From: Rhizobiales bacterium Ga0077524
GTDB taxonomy: Bacteria; Pseudomonadota; Alphaproteobacteria; Rhizobiales; Hyphomicrobiaceae
Assembly (NCBI GenBank): GCA_001464755.1
Contig: LNDR01000408.1
Location: 1 to 55,176 of the forward strand
Direction: 5' to 3'
Length of the DNA stretch: 55,176 bases
Every line of letters begins with the position of its first letter. The stretch's first letter is position 1. Position numbers and translations under genes: made by a program. A model generated the notes under the pieces. The model saw only the letters and a program-made list of their open reading frames with translations. It had not been told where the DNA came from and searched no databases. Below, in pieces: positions 9,208-17,762 of the stretch.

Positions 9208-10461
9208 TCAAACCGGCCTTAGGAGGACATGCTTCTTCTTACCGAGCGAGAGCTTGATGACGCCATCCTTGACGTCGGCAGGGCCGAGCCGCGCCTTCTC
9301 GTCTTTCACTGGCTCGTCGTTGATGCGCAGTCCGCCTCCCTGGATTTGACGGCGCGCCTCGCCGTTCGACTTGACGAGGCCGGCCGTGACGAAGGCCGCG
9401 AGAATGCCGATCTCACTCCTGATGTCGGCCAGCGGCACCTCGACGGTCGGAAGGCTCTCCGACAGCGCTCCTTCCTCGAAGGTCTTGCGGGCGGTCTCGG
9501 CGGCTGCATCGGCCTTCTCGCGGCCGTGGACGAGAGCCGTCGCCTCGGTGGCGAGGATTTTCTTGGCTTCGTTGATGTCAGCCCCGCCCAGCGCGGCCAG
9601 CCTTGCGATCTCGCCCATGGGCAGAAGTGTGAAGAGCTTCAGGAAGCGCTCGACATCGGCGTCCTCGGTATTGCGCCAGAACTGCCAGTAATCGTAGGGA
9701 GCGAGATGGTCCTCGTTGAGCCAGACGGCACCGGCCGCTGTCTTGCCCATCTTGGCGCCGGAGGATGTCGTGAGCAGGGGGCACGTCAAAGCATAGAGCT
9801 GGTGCGTGCCCATGCGGCGGCCGAGGTCGACGCCCATGACGATGTTGCCCCACTGGTCGGAGCCGCCCATCTGCAGGTTGCAGCCGTAGCGCCGGGCCAA
9901 CTCGGCGAAATCGTAGCTCTGGAGCAGCATGTAGTTGAATTCGATGAACGACAGCTCCTGCTCGCGGTCGAGGCGAAGCTTCGCCGAGTCCATCGAGAGC
10001 ATCCGGTTGACCGAGAAGTGGCGACCGACGTCGCGCAGGAACTCGATGTAGTTCAGCGGCGCCAGCCACTCGGCGTTGTCGACCATGATCGCTTCGCGCG
10101 GACCATTTCCGAAGGTGAGGAAGCGCGAGAAAACGCCCTTGATGGCCTCCTTGTTGGCGTCGATCGTCTCGATGGGCAGAATGCGTCGCGTCTCGTCCCG
10201 GCCGGAGGGATCGCCGACGCGCGTTGTGCCGCCGCCCATCAGCGCGATGGGCTTGCCGCCGCCGGAGGCCTGCAGCCAGTGCATCATCATGATCGACAGG
10301 AGATGACCGACGTGGAGTGAGGCCGCCGTGCAGTCGTAGCCGACGTATGAGACGATCTCGCCCTTTGCGGCCAGCGCGTCGAGACCGGAAAAATCCGAGC
10401 ACTGATGGATATAGCCGCGCTCGGCGAGAACGTTCAGGAAGTCTGACTTGTGCGTCGACAT
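9208..10461 (-). CDS. tyrS: Tyrosyl-tRNA synthetase
   Basis: A class I aminoacyl-tRNA synthetase that charges tRNA-Tyr; 417 residues, normal length. The HIGH motif is 'HVGH' in '[11 protein letters not shown]', and the KMSKS loop is 'KMGKT' in '[11 protein letters not shown]'. Tyrosine-site residues include 'YVGYDCT' and the 'GGSDQWGN' motif. The C-terminal S4 tRNA-binding domain occupies about residues 345-417. First gene of a minus-strand unit with the S4 copy and possibly the DUF1353 gene; anmK diverges from it across a structured intergenic region. Confidence 0.97.
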   Translation of the reverse strand: MSTHKSDFLNVLAERGYIHQCSDFSGLDALAAKGEIVSYVGYDCTAASLHVGHLLSIMMMHWLQASGGGKPIALMGGGTTRVGDPSGRDETRRILPIETIDANKEAIKGVFSRFLTFGNGPREAIMVDNAEWLAPLNYIEFLRDVGRHFSVNRMLSMDSAKLRLDREQELSFIEFNYMLLQSYDFAELARRYGCNLQMGGSDQWGNIVMGVDLGRRMGTHQLYALTCPLLTTSSGAKMGKTAAGAVWLNEDHLAPYDYWQFWRNTEDADVERFLKLFTLLPMGEIARLAALGGADINEAKKILATEATALVHGREKADAAAETARKTFEEGALSESLPTVEVPLADIRSEIGILAAFVTAGLVKSNGEARRQIQGGGLRINDEPVKDEKARLGPADVKDGVIKLSLGKKKHVLLRPV

Positions 10462-10491
10462 GGGCTAGGCTCGCGGTCTCAGAACCAAGTG

Positions 10492-10546
10492 CGAGGGTTT
10501 CACCCCCGCGCTCCCAGCAAAGGGCAAGGCCCTTTGGAAACCCTCG
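10492..10546. repeat. Nested inverted repeat between tyrS and anmK
   Basis: Outer arms CGAGGGTTTC (10492-10501) and GAAACCCTCG (10537-10546) are perfect. Directly inside the right arm sits a second perfect hairpin, CAAAGGGC (10518-10525) and GCCCTTTG (10529-10536), with a 3-base loop. The element lies about 30 bases upstream of the tyrS start. It may be a dispersed intergenic repeat of the REP type seen in alphaproteobacteria, or a structured tyrS leader. It has no T-box sequence. Confidence 0.6.
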
Positions 10547-10615
10547 GATCGGGGGTTGGCTGAGCCCTTCGCGCGAAGCGACCTCTATCGGCGCAAATTG
10601 CACGGGAGTGACCCC

Positions 10616-11719
10616 ATGAGCAAGATCAGGCGCGCCTTGGGGCTGATGAGCGGCACGTCGATGGACGGGATCGACATCGCCCTGATCGAAACCGACGGGA
10701 CAGCGCACGTCCGCCGCCTGGGGGCCGATAGCATCGCCTACCCAGACGACTTCCGGGAGCGCCTGCGACAGGCGATGTTCGATGCCAAGGATCTGCAGCG
10801 GCGCGACCAACGACCAGGCTGCCTTGCCGATGTGGAACGGGAGCTGACAGAGCGGCACGCCGAGGCGGCGCTGAAATTCATCGGCGACCGCATGCTGCAG
10901 CCGAGCGCCGTCGACGTGATCGGCTTTCACGGACAGACCGTGTTGCATAAGCCTGCAACAGGGCTCACCGTACAACTCGGCGACGGCCAGATCCTCGCCG
11001 ACAAGACCGGCATCGACGTCGTCCACGATCTGCGCGCAGCCGACTGTGCGGCGGGAGGCGAAGGCGCCCCGCTGGCACCTGCCTATCATCGGGCACTCGC
11101 CGCCAAGCTGCCGCAACGGCCCATCGCATTCCTCAACGTTGGCGGGGTCGCGAACGTCACCTGGATCGGGCGCGACGGGACACTGATCGCGTTCGACACC
11201 GGGCCGGGCAACGCCATGATCGACGACCTCGTCCGGCGCTCGGGCGGCGGCTCGCACGATGTGGACGGCAGGTTGGCGTCGAGCGGCGAGGTCAATGAGC
11301 GGGTGGTGCACGCCTACCTGATGCATCCCTACTTCGCCAAAGCCGTGCCGAAGTCGCTGGACCGGAATGCCTTTGCGCCCGAGTTCCTGGAGGGGCTCGC
11401 GGCGGCCGACGCAGCCGCCACCCTGACCGCTTTTACGGTCGAGGCGATCGTCAAAGCACGCGAGCACATGCCGGCCGAGCCGGCGCTTTGGGTGGTATGC
11501 GGCGGCGGACGCCGTAACCGTACGCTGATGGGAATGCTCGCGGCCCGCGTGGAAAACGCCGTGGTGCCGGCCGAGGGGGTCGGCCTCGACGGCGACACGC
11601 TCGAGGCGGAGGCCTGGGCCTATCTGGCGGTGCGGTCTCTCGACGGGCTGGCGATCAGCTGGCCAGGGACGACGGGCGTTCAGGAGCCGACGACGGGTGG
11701 CGTGGTCGCGAGGGCGTGA
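10616..11719 (+). CDS. anmK: Anhydro-N-acetylmuramic acid kinase
   Basis: Peptidoglycan recycling enzyme that hydrolyses and phosphorylates 1,6-anhydro-MurNAc to MurNAc-6-phosphate. 367 residues, typical length. The N-terminal ATP-binding motif 'GLMSGTSMDGID' is diagnostic, followed by 'GFHGQTVLHKP', 'ADCAAGGEGAPL', 'NVGGVANVT', 'DTGPGNAMID' and the C-terminal 'VCGGGRRNRTLM'. The ATG at 10616 has GGGAG upstream; the earlier in-frame start at 10556 adds a non-family extension. It is divergent from tyrS, an arrangement I know from other Rhizobiales. Confidence 0.95.
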   Translation: MSKIRRALGLMSGTSMDGIDIALIETDGTAHVRRLGADSIAYPDDFRERLRQAMFDAKDLQRRDQRPGCLADVERELTERHAEAALKFIGDRMLQPSAVDVIGFHGQTVLHKPATGLTVQLGDGQILADKTGIDVVHDLRAADCAAGGEGAPLAPAYHRALAAKLPQRPIAFLNVGGVANVTWIGRDGTLIAFDTGPGNAMIDDLVRRSGGGSHDVDGRLASSGEVNERVVHAYLMHPYFAKAVPKSLDRNAFAPEFLEGLAAADAAATLTAFTVEAIVKAREHMPAEPALWVVCGGGRRNRTLMGMLAARVENAVVPAEGVGLDGDTLEAEAWAYLAVRSLDGLAISWPGTTGVQEPTTGGVVARA

Positions 11720-11778
11720 GAGGGATTAGATTCAGGGGCAACAACATGCACCGAGCAAGCGGCCGCCCCTCACCCCGA

Positions 11779-11806
11779 CCCTCTCCCCGTAAGGACGGGG
11801 AGAGGG
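11779..11806. repeat. Perfect 12-bp palindromic element, REP-like
   Basis: CCCTCTCCCCGT (11779-11790), loop AAGG, ACGGGGAGAGGG (11795-11806). The surrounding text (CTCACCCCGACCCTCTCCCC) matches a dispersed intergenic element familiar from Rhizobiales genomes. Only one copy is in this window. It may also act as a transcription terminator after anmK. Confidence 0.7.
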
Positions 11807-11885
11807 AGAATAGAGCACCGTTGACGCCCGCGCTCCCGCTCCGCACAGTCCGCCCATTCCCGATCACAACCGAAAGGACAAGGCG

Positions 11886-12815
11886 ATGAAAATCGCGATC
11901 ATCGGCGTCGGCGCCATGGGATCTATCTATGCAGGCCTCCTCGCCGACCAGGGCAAGCACGACGTCTGGGCCATCGACACCTGGAAGGACCATGTCGAGG
12001 CGATCAAGTCGAAGGGCTTGCGCGTCGAAGGTGCCTCGGGCGACCGCACCGTGAAGATCAACGCGACGACGAGCCCGGCCGACGTCAAGGACGCCGATCT
12101 CGTCATCATCGCCACCAAGGACGACGGCGTCGCTGGCGCAGCCAAGGCGGCATTGCAGGTGGCGAAGGCCGGCGCGCCGATCCTCACCATCCAGAATGGT
12201 CTCGGCTCGGCCGACAAGGTGGCTGAGATCGTCGGCTCGAAACGCATTCTGATGGGCGTTGTCGGCGGCTTCGGCGCCTCGATGAAAGGGCCGGGCCATG
12301 CGCATCACAACGGCATGGAGTTCCTTCGCCTCGGCGAGATGGACGGCGGCCTCACCCCGCGCCTGGAGACGGTGAAACAGGCCTGGGAGGCCGGTGGCTT
12401 CAAGGTTCTCGCCTTCGACGACATCCACAAGATGGTCTGGGAGAAACTGATCTGCAATTGCACCTACTCGGGACCCTGCGCGCTGACGGGGCTTCGAGTC
12501 GGCGAGGTGCAGGCGAACCCGAGCGCGTGGAGCATCGCAGCGGCGTGCGCCAACGAGGCCTACCTCGTCGCCATGGCCAAGGGCATCAAGCTCGATTTCG
12601 ACGATCCCGTGCGCTACGTGCGCGAGTTCGGCAAGAAGATCCCGAACGCTCGGCCCTCGATGCTGCTCGATCACATGGCGGGCCGGCCGGCCGAGGTCGA
12701 CAACATCAACGGCGCCATTCCGCGTGAAGGCTCGAAGGTCGGCATTGCAACCCCGATCAACTCGGTCGTGGTCGCGCTTTTGAAGGCAAAGGAGGCGGGC
12801 TTCGGCAAGGCTTAG
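11886..12815 (+). CDS. Ketopantoate reductase (PanE/ApbA) family protein
   Basis: An NADPH-dependent reductase of the 2-dehydropantoate 2-reductase family; 309 residues. It has an N-terminal Rossmann motif 'IIGVGAMGSIYAG', 'NGLGSADKV', the catalytic Lys region 'HKMVWEKLICNC', and the conserved 'EVDNINGAIPREG' containing the family Glu. AAAGGA precedes the ATG. True pantothenate synthesis is possible, but this family has many paralogues acting on other 2-oxo acids. A second, more distant relative is at 24678-25748, so panE is not assigned. Confidence 0.88.
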   Translation: MKIAIIGVGAMGSIYAGLLADQGKHDVWAIDTWKDHVEAIKSKGLRVEGASGDRTVKINATTSPADVKDADLVIIATKDDGVAGAAKAALQVAKAGAPILTIQNGLGSADKVAEIVGSKRILMGVVGGFGASMKGPGHAHHNGMEFLRLGEMDGGLTPRLETVKQAWEAGGFKVLAFDDIHKMVWEKLICNCTYSGPCALTGLRVGEVQANPSAWSIAAACANEAYLVAMAKGIKLDFDDPVRYVREFGKKIPNARPSMLLDHMAGRPAEVDNINGAIPREGSKVGIATPINSVVVALLKAKEAGFGKA

Positions 12816-13045
12816 GCCCAAGCCGATGTCCACAGAAGGGCCGGAGCGGAAACGTGCCCTCCGGCCCAAGTTCGTGGCAATCCGATCGACTTGAATTACC
12901 AGCGTTCGACAGATAAGACTTTCAACGCAATCGACAATGTGCCGTTAGCGTCATGTGGAACAGTCATTTGACCGTAGCCTACTTACTGAGCGGCGTTCGA
13001 TGCGCCTAACGTCAAGGCGTGATTCACCGAAGCGTCCAGGGTGCC

Positions 13046-13381
13046 ATGACCGCTCAAGAGCTCGCTCGCCTGATTGCCTCTTATCGCTGGCTCGCAAAGG
13101 AGCTGGCTGATCAGGCCAACACGGGTGCCACGGCCAACGGCCGGCAGATTCAGGAGGAACTCGATGCGCTGTTCCACCAGATCGTTCACTCGCCAAGCGA
13201 GGAGCCCGAGGTTTCCTGCTTCCAGGTTCAGTTCCTGGTCTCGGCACTCGCCGAGGAAGGCCACGACGCGGACGTTCGTGAAATGATCCGTGAGGCCGTC
13301 AACGTCCACGTCAGGCATCTCGCGAACCGAGCACAACGGACGTCGCCGCGACGGGCTCTTGTTCCGCAAGGCGCGGATTGA
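13046..13381 (+). CDS. Hypothetical protein
   Basis: About 111 residues, soluble and probably helical, with a charged Arg-rich tail. Codon use (mostly G or C in third positions) looks like real coding, but I recognise no family. A GTG at 13019 could add nine residues; neither start has a good ribosome site. It is preceded by about 230 bases without a gene. An antisense reading frame covers the same stretch but shows no family either. Confidence 0.5.
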   Translation: MTAQELARLIASYRWLAKELADQANTGATANGRQIQEELDALFHQIVHSPSEEPEVSCFQVQFLVSALAEEGHDADVREMIREAVNVHVRHLANRAQRTSPRRALVPQGAD

Positions 13382-13520
13382 GAGGCGCACGCTTTCGCGG
13401 CAAAAGCCTCGGCGATAACGCGCCCACGCTGGCGCCCGTGGTGGGCGCCGCTACGCCATTGAGATGATCTGGCTCAACGCATCCGCCGGATGGGGCGAGC
13501 AAGCGAGAGCCAAGCCTCGA

Positions 13521-13823
13521 TCAGTTGGCGGGCAGCTTTCCGAACAGCTTCATCGGAACAAAGAGCGCGATTACCGATGCCGCCAATCCAAGCATTGCGC
13601 CGAGGAGCGGCTCGGAAACCAATGCCATGAACCCTTTGACGGTCCAGGCCATCACGATGATGAGACCCGCGACGAGCGCCAGCGATAGCCCGCAGGCGAC
13701 GCCATCCTTGTCCCAGAGCGATCCCGGTGCCGCTCCACGAATGAAACGTGAGATGAGCCAGAGAATGGCGCCAAGACCGGCGGAGCTTCCCAAACCGAAG
13801 AGGAGGTTGACTGCGCCTTGCAT
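13521..13823 (-). CDS. Small membrane protein, hypothetical
   Basis: A 100-residue protein with three probable membrane helices (about 5-25, 45-65, 73-93) and a C-terminus 'FVPMKLFGKLPAN'. The ATG at 13823 follows GAGG at about ten bases and puts the first helix at the N-terminus; a longer frame from 13904 adds 27 polar residues. No family recognised. The alternating Gly/Ala-rich helices suggest a small integral membrane protein, possibly an accessory or stress protein. Confidence 0.55.
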   Translation of the reverse strand: MQGAVNLLFGLGSSAGLGAILWLISRFIRGAAPGSLWDKDGVACGLSLALVAGLIIVMAWTVKGFMALVSEPLLGAMLGLAASVIALFVPMKLFGKLPAN

Positions 13824-14031
13824 CGTCGCTGCCTCGTTGTTTCGAAAATCAGGCAGCGCCCGACGCACCGACTGCTTCCAGCTGTCGACGGTAGAAGCGC
13901 GCAACTCCGCCCACGAAGTAAACTCGGGACCATTTTGCGTAAATTCTGCGTAAACACACGAGGCTCAGATCCAGTCGAGACCGCGCGGCACTGCTCGCTA
14001 TAAACGAGCAACCGACGACTCGGACAGGCTC

Positions 14032-14739
14032 TTAGGCCGGGACATCCCGAGGTGCGGCAAGCCGGTAGCCGACGCCGAGTTCGGTCGTCAGGATCACGGG
14101 CCGGGCCGGATCCTGCTCGATCTTCTGGCGTGTCTTGCGCACCAGAATGCGCAGGTAGTGGGAGGCGTCGGCGTGAGCCGCGCCCCAGATCTCGCGCAGG
14201 AGATGCTGGTGGGTCACCACCTTTCCCCAGTGCTGAGCCAGGATCTCGAGCAGACGATACTCCTTCGGGGTGACAGGCAGGACCTTGCCTGCGCGCTCGA
14301 TCCGACGGTGGGCGAGATCGATGGCAAGAGCACCGACGATCACGACCGGCTGCAGCGCGGCGCCGGGCGCCTTGCGTCGCAGGGCTGCCCGGGCGCGAGC
14401 CAGAAGCTCGGCCATGCTGAACGGCTTGACGACGTAGTCGTCGGCCCCGAGATCGAGAACGCGGACCTTTTCGGTTTCGTGGAAGCGCACCGACAGTACG
14501 ATTATCGGCACGGTCGACCAGGCGCGAAGCCGCTCGATGACGTGGGTTCCGTCATGATCCGGCAGGCCGAGATCGACCACGACCAGATCGAACGGCTTCA
14601 GGGTCGCCCGCCGAATCCCGCCGAGGGCCGTGTCGGCCTCGTCGACGTCGAGTCCGTCGAGTTCGAATCCGGCCCGGAGAAACCGGCGCATCTGCGGCTC
14701 GTCCTCGATGAGAAGAACGCTTTGCCTGGCATTACTCAT
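14032..14739 (-). CDS. OmpR-family response regulator, KdpE-like
   Basis: A 235-residue DNA-binding response regulator. The receiver domain spans residues 1-120, with acidic residues in 'LLIEDEP', the phospho-acceptor Asp in 'VVVDLGLPDHDG' and the conserved Lys in 'DDYVVKPFS'. The winged-helix domain spans about 135-230 ('VTPKEYRLLEILAQH', 'GVGYRLA'). The 'DLGLPD' and 'TTELGVGYRL' stretches resemble KdpE most. Its start overlaps the end of the sensor kinase gene by eight bases, indicating translational coupling. No kdpFABC potassium pump is present, so its target is unknown. Confidence 0.9.
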   Translation of the reverse strand: MSNARQSVLLIEDEPQMRRFLRAGFELDGLDVDEADTALGGIRRATLKPFDLVVVDLGLPDHDGTHVIERLRAWSTVPIIVLSVRFHETEKVRVLDLGADDYVVKPFSMAELLARARAALRRKAPGAALQPVVIVGALAIDLAHRRIERAGKVLPVTPKEYRLLEILAQHWGKVVTHQHLLREIWGAAHADASHYLRILVRKTRQKIEQDPARPVILTTELGVGYRLAAPRDVPA

Positions 14740-16324
14740 CGTTGCCCCCCAGTTCCTGCATCTGATCCAGCGTCGCCGCAGGTAGCTCGATCGTTACACG
14801 CGTGCCGGCTCGATCATGGCGCGCGACAGCCGCGATCCGACCGCCGCACGCGGTGACAAAGGCGCTGGCGATCCACAGCCCGAGGCCAGTACCACGGGTG
14901 GAAGCGCGAGCATTGCTGCCGCGGTAGAACTTCTCGAAGATGTGGGGCAGCTCATCAGGCTCGAGCCCAGTGCCTTCGTCGGAAATGGCGATCTCGACAA
15001 CGCCGCCGAACGCGCGGGCTCTCACCTGGATCTCGGTGCCCGGCCCGGAGTAACGGGCCGCGTTGTCGAGGACGAGTCCAAGCGCACCGCTCGCCAGGGC
15101 GGCGTCAGCCTTGAGAAGAGGCAGATCATGCGGGCAGTCGAGCACAAGGACGTGCTCGGCGAGTTCGCGCCGTCGGGCCTGCACGGCCGCGTCCAGCAGG
15201 TCGACAGGCTCGATCCAGCTCAGATCTGGCATCAGGCGCGTGCTCGAGAGGGCGGCAGCGTCCAGCATCTTCTGGATGTCGCCATTGAGGCGCTCGGCCT
15301 CCGTGACGATGATCTGGGCGAGCGAGGAAAGGCGAGGATCATCGGCAACGCCGGGCGCACTGGCCAGGACGGACGCCGAGCCCAGGATCGAGGCGAGGGG
15401 TGTGCGCAAGCCATGCGAGGCCGAGCCGATGATCGCCTCGCGGAGCCCCTCCGAGCGGCGGCGAAGCTCTGCCTCTGTAACCCGGGTCGCGAGATCGAGC
15501 CGGTCCAGGGTTGCGGCGGCTTCCCGCAGCAGCATGTCAACTCCGGTGACGAGACGGTCGATATCCGTGACGGCCGCATGGTCAAGCTCGACGATGAGCA
15601 CACCCGGCGCTCGTGCGCTCCGAGAGAATGGCCTGAGCAGCCAGCGGCGATCGCTTGTCGGGTCCGACACCAGCCGACCATCGCGCGGCTCCGTGCCGTC
15701 TGCCAGCCGAGATACAGCTTGGCGAACCGGCGGCGGCAACCGCGCGAGCTCCCCCGACGGGTCGGATCGCCCCTCGCCCGCTTCCGGCGTTATCACCGTC
15801 ACCTCGCGTCCCACGAGGGCGCTGGCGTGCTCGCGGATCGCCGCTACGATCTCGTCAGGCCCCTCGGTCGCGGCAAGCTTTCGCGAGAAGGTATAGAGAA
15901 GCTCGAGTTGGCGATAGTTGCGCGCCGCGATTCCGGCATGGCGCTGAGCCGCCGACGACAAGTGGCTGGTGATCGCCGCGACTGAAACGAACATCGCCAG
16001 TGCGACGGCATCGTCGGGGCTGAGCACCCTCAAGCTGTAGATGGGCGGATAGAAGAAATAGGCCGATGCCGCCGTCCCGCTGAAGGCCGCCGCAAGCGCC
16101 GCCAACAGGCCGAGCCTCGTCGCCGCAACAATCACGGGGATGAGAAAAAGGATGTAAGCGGATCTAACCCCCAGGACTCCCTGCACGGCGAGCGCAGCCG
16201 GCGCAAACGCGACGGTCATCAGGCAGCCCAGGGCGATATGGCCGAGCAGCCGGGGCCACGGCTCCCGGAACGTCTGCCATTTCTCGAAGGAAAGCGGATA
16301 GCGCTCGAGCGTCGCATGCGTCAT
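14732..16324 (-). CDS. Sensor histidine kinase, short KdpD-like
   Basis: A 530-residue membrane kinase. Membrane helices lie at about 28-125 (the DUF4118 four-helix module of KdpD: 'RSAYILFLIPVIVAA', 'SAYFFYPPIYSL'), then a GAF-like segment, a HisKA domain with the phospho-acceptor His in 'SASHGLRTPL', and an ATPase domain with 'DNAARYS', 'ISDEGTGLEPDE' and 'GTGLGLWI'. It lacks the roughly 370-residue N-terminal KdpD sensor and USP domains, so it is a cut-down form. The H-box has Gly where Asp or Glu is usual. Partner of the overlapping response regulator. Confidence 0.9.
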   Translation of the reverse strand: MTHATLERYPLSFEKWQTFREPWPRLLGHIALGCLMTVAFAPAALAVQGVLGVRSAYILFLIPVIVAATRLGLLAALAAAFSGTAASAYFFYPPIYSLRVLSPDDAVALAMFVSVAAITSHLSSAAQRHAGIAARNYRQLELLYTFSRKLAATEGPDEIVAAIREHASALVGREVTVITPEAGEGRSDPSGELARLPPPVRQAVSRLADGTEPRDGRLVSDPTSDRRWLLRPFSRSARAPGVLIVELDHAAVTDIDRLVTGVDMLLREAAATLDRLDLATRVTEAELRRRSEGLREAIIGSASHGLRTPLASILGSASVLASAPGVADDPRLSSLAQIIVTEAERLNGDIQKMLDAAALSSTRLMPDLSWIEPVDLLDAAVQARRRELAEHVLVLDCPHDLPLLKADAALASGALGLVLDNAARYSGPGTEIQVRARAFGGVVEIAISDEGTGLEPDELPHIFEKFYRGSNARASTRGTGLGLWIASAFVTACGGRIAAVARHDRAGTRVTIELPAATLDQMQELGGNDE

Positions 16325-16479
16325 GGGCGGTCACCAGGCGCCCGGATGCCGAGCAGATGCCCCGGCGCGCGCGGCAAGTCCTAGCATGCGGCGGGGAGTC
16401 ATGGCCATGCAGGCCAGTTGGCAGACGGGCGGCGCCTTGCTTAACTGGGGCCATCCATTGGCAAGAGGAGGCAGCAGGC

Positions 16480-17670
16480 ATGGCGGCGACGGTGGGACGC
16501 GGGACGCTGACAGCCGACGAGGCACGCATCACCGGCTGGCTTGCCGAGCAGAAGGACCACATGCTGCGCCTTCTCGAGGAGGTCGTGAACATCGACAGCG
16601 GCAGCTACGACAAGGCCGGTGTCGATGCCGTGGGCGAGCGTTTCGTCCGGTTCTTCGAAAGCGAGGGCCTTCTCGTCGACATCGAGCGCCACGAGACCTA
16701 TGGCGATGCGATCCACGTCCGTCTCGACGATGCGCCCACGAACGAGAAGCCCATCCTCCTGATGGGTCATCGAGACACCGTCTTCCCGAAGGGCGAGGCC
16801 CAGCGCCGGCCTTTCCGCATCGTGGACGGTCGCGCTTACGGCCCGGGTGTCGGCGACATGAAGGGCGGGCTCGTGCTGAACGCCTTCGTGCTCGCCGCCT
16901 TCAAGCGGCATGGCGGCAATCCGGCGCCGCTGGCCGGGCTCATCACGTCGGACGAGGAGATCGCCTCGCCGGCCTGCCGGACCGTCATCGAGCGTGTGGC
17001 GCGGGACGCCCGGTGCGTTCTGAACTCCGAGCCGGGGCGGCCTTCGGGCAACGTCGTGACCGGGCGGAAGGGCGGTGTCTTCATGCGCATGGAAGTGCGC
17101 GGCAAGGCGGCTCACTCCGGCGGCAACTTCGAGCAGGGCATCTCGGCCATCGGCGAGATCGCGCACAAGATCGTGGCGCTGCATGCGCTGACGGATCTCG
17201 CCCGCGGCATCACGGTCAACGTCGGCCTCGTCAGCGGCGGCCAATCGGTCAACACCACCGCGCCGCTCGCCGAGGGTCGCATCGATCTGCGCTACGTGAA
17301 GCCCGGCGACCGGGCCTACGCCCTCGGTGCCATCACGAGCATCGTCGACACGGCCACAGTTCCGGGCACCACGGCCACACTCGAGATCCTGGGCGAGTTC
17401 CTGCCGCTGACCAAGCCGACCGGTAGCGAGGAGCTTTTTGCCACCTACGTCGAGGCGGCCGCCACGGCGGGACTCAAGGTTGCCGGCGAGTTCTCGGGCG
17501 GGTGTGCCGATTCCGGCTTCACGACGTCCGTCGGGTGCCCGACCATCTGCGCCACCGGACCGGTCGGCGGTAACGCGCACACGCCGGAGGAGTTCATGGA
17601 GGTCGAGACGCTGGTGCCACGTGCCCAGGCCATGGCGCTCGCGATCATGCGCTTGCCGGCAACCGGCTGA
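16480..17670 (+). CDS. M20 family metallopeptidase (glutamate carboxypeptidase-like)
   Basis: A zinc-dependent peptidase of 396 residues, closest in layout to carboxypeptidase G2 / ArgE-DapE enzymes. Metal and catalytic motifs are visible: 'GHRDTVFPKG' (His, Asp), 'GVGDMKGGL' (bridging Asp), 'TSDEEIASP' (catalytic Glu-Glu). The dimerisation domain follows ('KAAHSGGNFEQG'), then the C-terminal 'GNAHTPEEF' His. The ATG at 16480 has GAGGAG upstream; a longer frame from 16357 lacks family similarity. It precedes the aminotransferase by 92 bases, so both may act on the same amino compound. Confidence 0.9.
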   Translation: MAATVGRGTLTADEARITGWLAEQKDHMLRLLEEVVNIDSGSYDKAGVDAVGERFVRFFESEGLLVDIERHETYGDAIHVRLDDAPTNEKPILLMGHRDTVFPKGEAQRRPFRIVDGRAYGPGVGDMKGGLVLNAFVLAAFKRHGGNPAPLAGLITSDEEIASPACRTVIERVARDARCVLNSEPGRPSGNVVTGRKGGVFMRMEVRGKAAHSGGNFEQGISAIGEIAHKIVALHALTDLARGITVNVGLVSGGQSVNTTAPLAEGRIDLRYVKPGDRAYALGAITSIVDTATVPGTTATLEILGEFLPLTKPTGSEELFATYVEAAATAGLKVAGEFSGGCADSGFTTSVGCPTICATGPVGGNAHTPEEFMEVETLVPRAQAMALAIMRLPATG

Positions 17671-17762
17671 CACACGCAAAGTTATCCCCGAGCGTGCCGC
17701 TCGAGTGTAGGATCTGGGCTAATTTCCCGAAGTGTGACCGCGGCCAGCAGGAGCCTCTCGCA

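Noticed and set aside
9578-11467. Minus-strand frame across tyrS and anmK
   Set aside because: It overlaps two recognised genes in other frames and carries no domain.
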